DNA from: Bryobacteraceae bacterium
GTDB lineage: Bacteria; Acidobacteriota; Terriglobia; Bryobacterales; Bryobacteraceae
Assembly (NCBI GenBank): GCA_030044325.1
Contig: JASHWA010000443.1
Coordinates: 1-7,133, forward strand
DNA: 7,133 nt
Direction: 5' to 3'
Both the position numbers and the translations under genes were made by a program. A model generated the notes under the pieces. The model was not told the origin of the DNA. It worked only from the letters and a program-made list of their open reading frames with translations, and did not search any database. Below, piece by piece: positions 1 to 4,779 of this stretch. Positions within the stretch are counted from its first letter, which is position 1, and every line of letters begins with the position of its first letter.

Positions 1-587
1 ATCACGGCCTTTAATCGCACCACGCCGGTTACGCGAGCCATCGCCGCCAGCCGCGGATACGTCGGCTCGACTTCATTGATAATCTTCGCCGCTTCCACCT
101 GCCCGCCGACGCGGATCCGCGACGGCGTCTCCGGCTCCTCGGCTTTCGGCGCCGGCGGCGGAGGCGGCGCGACATTCGCAACCGACCCGATCACTCCACC
201 CACAATCCCTCCCGGCACTCCGCCGGGAATTCCGCCTACCACCCCGCAGATCGATCCCATGTCCGGCATCGGCGGCGCAACCGGCTCATTCACCTGCGCC
301 ACCTGTTTCGGGATCTCGCGAGGCGCAGTCAATCCCTGGGGGTTGAACTTGCGAGGCGCCGGCTTGACCATCCTCGCCCTGGCCGCGGGTGGAGGAGGCG
401 GAGGCGGCGGCGCCGGCGGAGCAGGTAACGTTAAACGTGTTATCAAGTCCGGCGCAGGAATCGCCTGCACGTACATTAACGGCAACAGAATCAGTGCCCC
501 GACCACCAGGCCTTCAATCAAAACAGCCAGCGCGATGGTCCATGTCCGGCGCGTCTTGCCTCTCGGTAGTAAACTCTGCTCGAACAT
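1..587 (-). CDS. TonB family energy transducer, N-terminal part (3' end beyond left edge)
   Basis: TonB-type proteins sit in the inner membrane with ExbB/ExbD and pass proton-motive force across the periplasm to outer-membrane receptors. The 195 residues present begin MFEQSLLPRGKTRRTW. A basic stretch is followed by one membrane helix (about 17-40). Next come a proline tract (about 55-67), a second proline tract (141-147) and a glycine-rich stretch with repeated GG pairs (115-136). The start of a TonB C-terminal domain follows, with VEPTYPRLAAMARVTGVV near 173-190; the Tyr-Pro pair and downstream G-V-V are typical. The frame is open to the window edge, so the rest of the domain is missing here. 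The ATG at 587 is the only plausible in-frame start; no strong Shine-Dalgarno precedes it. It is divergent from the S10 peptidase gene. The specific receptor partner cannot be told, and a paralogue not used for iron or vitamin uptake is equally possible. Confidence 0.88.
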   Translation of the reverse strand, partial: MFEQSLLPRGKTRRTWTIALAVLIEGLVVGALILLPLMYVQAIPAPDLITRLTLPAPPAPPPPPPPPAARARMVKPAPRKFNPQGLTAPREIPKQVAQVNEPVAPPMPDMGSICGVVGGIPGGVPGGIVGGVIGSVANVAPPPPPAPKAEEPETPSRIRVGGQVEAAKIINEVEPTYPRLAAMARVTGVVRLKAV

Positions 588-598
588 ATCTACGAATT

Positions 599-608
599 GG
601 ATGCATCC
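599..608. promoter_or_regulatory. 10-bp perfect palindrome upstream of the TonB gene (possible operator)
   Basis: GGATGCATCC is its own reverse complement and lies 11 bp upstream of the TonB start codon, inside the divergent intergenic region. A dyad in this place could bind a dimeric regulator. A single 10-bp palindrome can also arise by chance, and no second copy was seen in the window. Confidence 0.2.
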
Positions 609-646
609 GGTCTTATCGTTTCGCCTCCCCTGGATAGGCTACTGGC

Positions 647-699
647 GGGTAGTGGGTAGCGGGTAGTCGACCACCCACTGCCTACTACCCACTACCTAC
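647..699. repeat. Palindromic array of a GGGTAGT heptamer
   Basis: The left half (647-667) is three head-to-tail heptamers: GGGTAGT, GGGTAGC, GGGTAGT. The right half (about 672-699) carries the same heptamer on the other strand with small variations. The halves form a long imperfect hairpin: GTAGTGGGTAG at 649-659 pairs exactly with CTACCCACTAC at 685-695, and weaker pairing continues inward (661-667 with 677-683). It lies between two divergent genes, so a terminator role is unlikely. Its form resembles a REP/MITE-like dispersed intergenic repeat. No coding sequence is present in this gap. Confidence 0.75.
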
Positions 700-709
700 T
701 TCCGCCGCG

Positions 710-715
710 TAATAT
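710..715 (+). promoter_or_regulatory. Possible -10 box for a leaderless S10 peptidase transcript
   Basis: TAATAT resembles the TATAAT consensus and ends 5 nt before the ATG at 721. That distance would place the transcription start on or next to the start codon. No Shine-Dalgarno is visible before this gene, which agrees with leaderless translation. No convincing -35 hexamer is seen at the usual distance, so the call is tentative. Confidence 0.22.
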
Positions 716-720
716 CATGG

Positions 721-2364
721 ATGCAAATGTCCAAATCTCTTTTCCCTCACGCCACCGCGGCGCTCGCCGTGGCGCTTTTCACCCAGGTTCCGAGCGCGAA
801 CGCGCAAGGCCGCCAGGGCCAGCAGGCGCAGCAATCCCAGCAATCGCAACAAGCCCAGCAGCCCGCAGCCGAGCGAGCCGCTCCCGCTCCGGCGCCTCAG
901 GCCGGCCGCGGACGCGGCGGCGTTCCCGGCCCCGGTCCTGCCATCGGCGGCATCGACGAAAGCCTGGAAAGCCCGGTCGCCACGCATCACTCCCTCAACA
1001 TCGATGGCAAGACGATCAACTACACCGCGACCGTCGCCGAGATGCCGCTCAAGAATTCCTCCGGCATCACCGAAGCGCACATTTTTTATATGGCCTACAC
1101 GCTCGACGGCGCCGATCCCACCAAGCGTCCGCTGACCTTCAGCTTCAACGGCGGCCCGGGGTCGGCATCGATGTGGGTGCACATGGGCGGCTTTGGTCCG
1201 CGCAGCCCGAAACTGATGCCCGATGGAAGCATGCCTCCGCCGCCCTACCAGATGAAGGACAACCAGGACACATGGCTCGACAAAACGGATCTGGTGTTCA
1301 TCGATCCGGTCGGCACCGGCTACAGCCGCGCCCGAACCGTTGAAGTCGCGCGCCGCATGAACAGCGTCTCCGGCGATATTCAATCCGTGGGCGAGTTCAT
1401 GCGTCTCTACGTCACCCGCAACAATCGCGAGCTCTCGCCGCTGTTCATCGCAGGGGAAAGCTACGGCACCTTCCGCACCGCGGGCCTCGCCGGTTATCTG
1501 ATCGATCACGGCATCGCCTTCAACGGCATCGTGCTGGTGGGCACCACGCTCAATCTCGAGACCATCTGGAGCCGCAGCGACGACCTGGTCTATCAGCTCG
1601 AGCTGCCCACCTATTGCGCCGACGCCTGGTATCACAAGAAGGTCGCCGCCGATCTTCAGAAGAAGCCGCTCCAGACGTTCCTCAAGGAAGCCGAAACTTT
1701 CGCCATGGGCGACTACGCCGTCGCGCTCGGCAAAGGCGACCAGCTTCCGCCGGCCGAGCGAAAAGCGGTCATCGACAAGCTGGTGCGCTATACCGGCCTC
1801 GACGCGCATTATCTCGAGGAAACAAATCTGCGCTGGGATGTTTCGCACTTCGCGCGCCAGTTGATGCGCGACGAGCATGAGACCATCGGCCGCTACGATG
1901 GCCGCCTGATGGGTCCGTCGTCGCTCAACACCGGCGAAACCAGCGAGTACGATCCGTCCAGCACGCTGATCACGCCGCCGTTCACCGCCATCTTCACCAA
2001 CTACATCCGCACCGAGCTCGGTTTCAAAACCGACATGTTCTACTATCCGAGCGGCGGGGTCCAGCCCTGGGATTACCAGGTGCAGAACGGCTTCGGCGAC
2101 ACCACCAGCCTGCTGCGCAACGCGATGGTCAGGAATCCGTACATGAAGGTGATGATCGCGGCCGGCTATTTCGACCTCGCCACGCCCTATTACGCCGTCG
2201 AATATACCTTCAACCACATGGGCCTGAGCCCCCAGATGCACAAGAACATCACCTGGGATTTCTATCAGGCCGGCCATATGCTGTACATCGACAGCGATTC
2301 GCACGCCAAGCTGAAGCACGATTTCAGCGAATTCCTGACCTCCGCGCTGCCTAAAACCGAGTAG
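721..2364 (+). CDS. Exported serine carboxypeptidase, peptidase family S10
   Basis: S10 enzymes release C-terminal residues from peptides, usually at acidic pH. The 547-residue product starts with a Sec-type signal peptide (hydrophobic core about 11-24, likely cleavage after SANA at 28). A Gln- then Pro/Ala/Gly-rich linker (29-76) follows, then the alpha/beta-hydrolase domain. FNGGPGS at 142-148 is the family's substrate-carboxylate and oxyanion motif. DPVGTGYS at 195-202 is the second conserved block. GESYG at 245-249 holds the nucleophile Ser247, preceded by the Glu typical of S10. Asp485 in GYFDLATP and His519 in AGHM complete the triad, so the enzyme should be active. Length is normal for the family apart from the linker. 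The ATG at 721 is used; an in-frame ATG at 727 is a close alternative, and neither has a clear Shine-Dalgarno. The location is predicted to be periplasmic or extracellular, suited to peptide scavenging. A long open frame antisense to this gene is a GC-bias shadow. Confidence 0.93.
   Translation: MQMSKSLFPHATAALAVALFTQVPSANAQGRQGQQAQQSQQSQQAQQPAAERAAPAPAPQAGRGRGGVPGPGPAIGGIDESLESPVATHHSLNIDGKTINYTATVAEMPLKNSSGITEAHIFYMAYTLDGADPTKRPLTFSFNGGPGSASMWVHMGGFGPRSPKLMPDGSMPPPPYQMKDNQDTWLDKTDLVFIDPVGTGYSRARTVEVARRMNSVSGDIQSVGEFMRLYVTRNNRELSPLFIAGESYGTFRTAGLAGYLIDHGIAFNGIVLVGTTLNLETIWSRSDDLVYQLELPTYCADAWYHKKVAADLQKKPLQTFLKEAETFAMGDYAVALGKGDQLPPAERKAVIDKLVRYTGLDAHYLEETNLRWDVSHFARQLMRDEHETIGRYDGRLMGPSSLNTGETSEYDPSSTLITPPFTAIFTNYIRTELGFKTDMFYYPSGGVQPWDYQVQNGFGDTTSLLRNAMVRNPYMKVMIAAGYFDLATPYYAVEYTFNHMGLSPQMHKNITWDFYQAGHMLYIDSDSHAKLKHDFSEFLTSALPKTE
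820..864 (+). repeat. Five tandem 9-bp units encoding (QQ[A/S/P])5
   Basis: Units CAGCAGGCG, CAGCAATCC, CAGCAATCG, CAACAAGCC and CAGCAGCCC run head to tail in frame and encode Gln-Gln-Ala/Ser/Pro at residues 34-48 of the S10 peptidase, just after the signal peptide. The array probably forms a flexible spacer and could vary in copy number by slippage. Confidence 0.8.
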
Positions 2365-2375
2365 CGCGACATAAT

Positions 2376-2411
2376 CGCCGCGGCTCGACCACGTTGACGC
2401 AAACCGCGGCG
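2376..2411 (+). terminator. GC-rich inverted repeat after the S10 peptidase gene
   Basis: CGCCGCGG (2376-2383) and CCGCGGCG (2404-2411) form a perfect 8-bp stem with a 20-nt loop, starting 12 bp after the stop codon. There is no following T-run, so it does not fit a standard intrinsic terminator. It could be a 3'-end stabilising hairpin or a Rho-dependent end. The rest of the 163-bp gap to the next gene has no other coding content. Confidence 0.3.
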
Positions 2412-2434
2412 AGCAAGGCCAGTGTGCGCGACAA

Positions 2435-2524
2435 CTTTTCTCCTGAAACAGGGTTTCGACCAATAGCGTCTGGCAACGGGACCTGCGTGTCGCGTTAGCG
2501 TTTCATCCAAAAACAGGAGAAAGG
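2435..2524 (+). promoter_or_regulatory. Leader helix that would sequester the Shine-Dalgarno of the 2528 gene
   Basis: CTTTTCTCCTG (2435-2445) can pair over 11 consecutive positions, with one G-U, to CAGGAGAAAGG (2514-2524). The second arm is the whole Shine-Dalgarno region, 3 nt before the ATG at 2528. The 68-nt loop has room for further folding. If transcription starts upstream of 2435, the helix would hide the ribosome site and act as an off state needing a trigger to open. Pairing is read from the sequence; regulation is inference. Confidence 0.4.
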
Positions 2525-2527
2525 AAA

Positions 2528-3468
2528 ATGAAAATTCGACTGGTAACGATGGTGTTGTTGTGTCTGTGCGCGATTCCGCTCACGGCGCAACCTCAAGTCG
2601 GCGGAGGGACGTGCAATTCCGCTTCGCTCAACGGAAACTATTCGTTCACTCTCACCGGCCGCGCGGTCAGCAATTCGTCGGCCGCGGTGTTTTCCAATGC
2701 AGCCGAGGGTATTGGCACGGCGACTTTCGATGGATTGAGCGCGGTGAATACCACCTTGACCGAGAACACGAATTCGGCCGCGGGCGCGTCGAGAACGCTT
2801 TCGGGCACTTACAGTATCCAGGCGAATTGCATCGGGACGCTCAGTATACGGCGACGTTCACGCTCGGCGTTTACGACTCCGGCTCGGATTACATCCTCAC
2901 CGGGCAGGACGCGACTTATAACCTGACCGCCAGCGGCAACACGATGCCGGCCGCGGCGTGCTCGCTCTCGACATTCAACAGTTCATTTGCGTTCAACGGG
3001 AATGGATTTGCTCTTCAGTCCTCCACCCTCGCCTCCGCCAATTACATTTCCGGAGTTCTGAGCTTCAACGGGAACGGAAGCATCATCTCGGGCTCCTGGT
3101 ACGCGACGCCGAGCTATGGCGTGACCAGTCCTGTTTCCGTCTACACGCTGAATTCGAGCTCGAGCCCGGCTCCCGCAGGCTCGACCATCGTCGTCTATTT
3201 CACCGGCGGAGGACCGGTTGAAGGGCAGACCTCGCTGAAGACGGGCGAACCGACGCCCTCCCAGGAGTTCCCCATTACGGAAACCTCCGGCATCACTATC
3301 GACGGAATGCCCTCGACGGTGACCTATATAGGTCTCGTGCCGACCGCGGTGGGCGGATTTTACCAGGCGGATGTCGTGATTCCCACCGGTCTCGCGGCTG
3401 GGTCGCACGCCCCGGTCATCACCATCAACGGAACGGCATCGAATAGCACCAACATCAACACGAAATAG
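2528..3468 (+). pseudogene. Secreted protein with TIGR03437-like C-terminal domain, interrupted by one frameshift
   Basis: A strong Shine-Dalgarno (AGGAG/AAGG) precedes the ATG. The product begins with a clear signal peptide (MKIRLVTMVLLCLCAIPLTA) and then CNSASLNGNYSFTLTGR. From about 2820-2845 the coding frame changes by -1. In the first frame, residues after about 104 become Arg-rich nonsense and stop at 2926. The other frame continues naturally with AQYTATFTLGVYDSGSDY and runs to the stop at 3466. The repaired product would be about 313 residues. It has two related beta-rich segments, one starting at CNSASLNGNYSF and one at CSLSTFNSSFAFNGNG. The C-terminus (APAGSTIVVYFTGGG, ITIDGMPSTVTYIGLVP, GFYQADVVIPTGLAAGSHAP) matches the pattern of the Solibacter TIGR03437 domain. 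The function of this family is unknown; such proteins are exported. A one-base loss (or equivalent) explains the break: either a sequencing error or a true recent lesion. No slippery heptamer for programmed frameshifting is seen. Confidence 0.72.
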
Positions 3469-3482
3469 AAATTCGCTCTGCA

Positions 3483-3527
3483 CCGCGGGCCTCCAACAGC
3501 CGATAAAGCAATTTTGGAGACCCGCGG
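3483..3527 (+). promoter_or_regulatory. Hairpin occluding the Shine-Dalgarno of the J-domain gene
   Basis: CCGCGGG (3483-3489) pairs with CCCGCGG (3521-3527). After a single C-A mismatch, CTCC (3491-3494) pairs with GGAG (3516-3519), leaving a 21-nt loop. GGAG is the Shine-Dalgarno for the GTG start at 3529, and the stem ends one base before that codon. The structure starts 14 nt after the stop of the preceding gene, so a ribosome finishing there could open it. A temperature-sensitive or coupling role is inference. With no T-run after the stem, it is not a standard terminator. Confidence 0.45.
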
Positions 3528-3528
3528 C

Positions 3529-4035
3529 GTGCCGTCCGATTATTACGAAATCCTCCAGATCAGCCCCAATGCCGATCCGGAGACCGTACGTCGCATCTAT
3601 CGCATTCAGGCGCAGCGCTTCCATCCGGACAACCTCGCAACCGGGGACGCCGAAAAGTTCCGCCTGCTCGCTGAAGCTTACGAAATTTTGAGCGATCCCA
3701 AAAAACGCGCCGCCTACGACGCCGGATATCGTCCCACGCCGCGTCCGGTTGCGCCGGAGCCGGAACGCACGGCTCCCGATCCGGTCGAAGAAGCTGCGCG
3801 CCGCGACCAGATCATGCTCGCGCTCTATCGCCGCCGGCTCACGCACCCCGATCAGCCCAGCCTGGGCCTGCGCGAGCTCGAATCGCTGCTCGGAACTCCC
3901 AAAGACTGCCTCGAATTCAGCCTGTGGTACTTGAAGGAATGCGGCTATCTCACCCGCACCGACAGCGCGCGCCATACCATCACGATCCAAGGCGTCCAGC
4001 TCGCCGAATCGATCGCGCGCCGGCTGAGAGGTTAA
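3529..4035 (+). CDS. J-domain protein (DnaJ-like co-chaperone) with winged-helix-like C-terminus
   Basis: J-domain proteins bind DnaK-type Hsp70 and trigger its ATPase. The GTG at 3529 is preferred because GGAG lies 9 nt upstream and the product then starts MPSDYYEIL, the usual J-domain opening; a TTG at 3514 would add five residues. The protein is 168 residues. The J domain spans about 3-66, with helix II RRIYRIQAQRF, the essential HPD at 32-34, and the closing AYEILSDPKKRAAYD. A Pro-rich linker (about 69-86) follows. Residues about 92-160 (helix, LGLRELESLLG, LEFSLWYLKECGYLTR, then a short strand and ITIQGVQLAE) look like a winged helix. There is no zinc-finger or C-terminal substrate domain, so it is not DnaJ itself and more likely a specialised class C J protein. 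A second HPD (106-108) lies in the C-terminal part, outside the J fold, and is probably coincidental. It lies just after the frameshifted secreted-protein gene on the same strand. Confidence 0.88.
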   Translation: MPSDYYEILQISPNADPETVRRIYRIQAQRFHPDNLATGDAEKFRLLAEAYEILSDPKKRAAYDAGYRPTPRPVAPEPERTAPDPVEEAARRDQIMLALYRRRLTHPDQPSLGLRELESLLGTPKDCLEFSLWYLKECGYLTRTDSARHTITIQGVQLAESIARRLRG

Positions 4036-4076
4036 CCCGCCGCCGTCCGGCGGGCTTCACACAAGAGAGTGTGTTT
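4036..4076. terminator. Two hairpins between convergent genes (probable shared terminator)
   Basis: Directly after the J-domain stop codon, CCCGCCG (4036-4042) pairs with CGGCGGG (4048-4054) around a 5-nt loop. A second small stem, CACAC (4058-4062) with GTGTG (4069-4073), is followed by TTT. The gap also ends the oppositely directed gene whose stop is at 4075-4077. The GC-rich stem would serve plus-strand transcription best; the T-runs are short, so strength is uncertain. Confidence 0.55.
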
Positions 4077-4689
4077 ACTGCGCCCCGAACGCCGGAATCC
4101 GCGCCGCCACCAGCACCGCCGGCTCGCGAGCAGGTTCCCGCGCAGGTTCGCGGAAGGGTTCGCGAACCAGCCCGCGCTGCGGCTCCGGCCGTTTTTCCTC
4201 GGCCGTGATCTCGTTCAGGAACTTCGAGATCGGAATGCGCCCGTCGCCCGTTTGCCCGGCGATCGCCTGGGTGGTGAACACCGATTCCTTGGGCAACTGA
4301 TCGATCTCGAAGCCTTCCTCGACAATCATTTCATGCTCGATCCAGTTCGACAGCGGAATGTTGCGGAAAAACAGCCGCTCCTGCATAACCATGCTGCGCT
4401 TGGAAGTGGTCAGCGACTTGCTTTCGCGAACGTAGCTGCGCTCTTCCACGCGAAAATCCTGCATGAAATCGTCGAGCGCGTGGCGCTTGGTGGATTCTTC
4501 GGTCGCCTTGATGCGCTCTTCGAGCGTGATCTTCTGCGAACTGATCGTCGCGCGAGCTTCCGCGAGCGATTCGCGTTCCTTCGCCAGCGCGACCTCCATC
4601 TTCGCCTGCATCACGTAAAACGACAACAGCGCGCTTCCGCCGGCCACGAAAACCGGAAGAAACATCCAGAGAATTGCGTCCATGTGCAT
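4075..4689 (-). CDS. Conserved membrane-anchored coiled-coil protein of unknown function
   Basis: The 204-residue product has one N-terminal membrane helix (about 5-27, DAILWMFLPVFVAGGSALLSF). A charged, heptad-like alpha-helical stretch (about 29-70, rich in Glu, Lys and Ala) likely forms a coiled coil. A region (about 72-126) with DDFMQDFRVEERSYVRES and LFFRNIPLSNWIEHEM looks strongly constrained. The tail has four REP triplets at 4-residue spacing (176-190). From memory, closely similar proteins occur in many Acidobacteria, but I know no name or function. With one helix near the N-terminus, most of the protein lies on one side of the membrane; which side is not evident. AGGG lies 10 nt upstream of the ATG at 4689, and a second ATG two codons in (4683) is possible. 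It is divergent from the hydroxy-acid dehydrogenase gene and convergent with the J-domain gene. Confidence 0.8.
   Translation of the reverse strand: MHMDAILWMFLPVFVAGGSALLSFYVMQAKMEVALAKERESLAEARATISSQKITLEERIKATEESTKRHALDDFMQDFRVEERSYVRESKSLTTSKRSMVMQERLFFRNIPLSNWIEHEMIVEEGFEIDQLPKESVFTTQAIAGQTGDGRIPISKFLNEITAEEKRPEPQRGLVREPFREPAREPAREPAVLVAARIPAFGAQ
4120..4164 (-). repeat. 12-bp tandem repeat encoding REP-X units
   Basis: Within the tail of the coiled-coil protein, four Arg-Glu-Pro triplets recur every four residues (REPF, REPA, REPA, REP), giving a 12-bp DNA periodicity with small base changes. The peptide is charged and Pro-rich, and is probably extended and disordered. Confidence 0.7.
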
Positions 4690-4779
4690 ACTCGATGAGC
4701 CCTGCTCCTTTTCTATCGGGTGAACATGAGAAGAAAGTTAGGGGCGTAGGGGAAAAAACTGAGGTAGGATACGTTTGTT

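Noticed and set aside
2390..2425. Promoter with TTGACG as -35 before the 2528 gene
   Set aside because: No -10-like hexamer lies at 16-18 bp spacing.
715..2463. Very long minus-strand open frame opposite the S10 peptidase
   Set aside because: It mirrors a gene with a full catalytic triad and signal peptide. Its translation is rich in His, Arg, Ala and Val with no recognisable domain, as expected for the antisense frame of GC-rich coding DNA.
2820..2850. Programmed -1 ribosomal frameshift in the secreted-protein gene
   Set aside because: No X-XXY-YYZ slippery heptamer or following pseudoknot is apparent; a simple indel is more likely.
3514..3516. TTG start for the J-domain gene
   Set aside because: It lacks a Shine-Dalgarno and lies within the loop of the leader hairpin; the GTG at 3529 has GGAG at good spacing and gives the usual N-terminus.
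3844..3852. Second HPD motif in the J-domain protein as a second J domain
   Set aside because: The surrounding sequence lacks the helix II and III pattern, so the tripeptide is most likely coincidental.
2983..3990. Minus-strand open frame of 335 codons crossing two plus-strand genes
   Set aside because: It runs across an intergenic hairpin and two recognisable plus-strand genes and shows no domain of its own.
4069..4698. Plus-strand open frame opposite the coiled-coil gene
   Set aside because: The minus-strand reading has a membrane helix, coiled coil and a Shine-Dalgarno; the plus reading is Arg- and His-rich without features.
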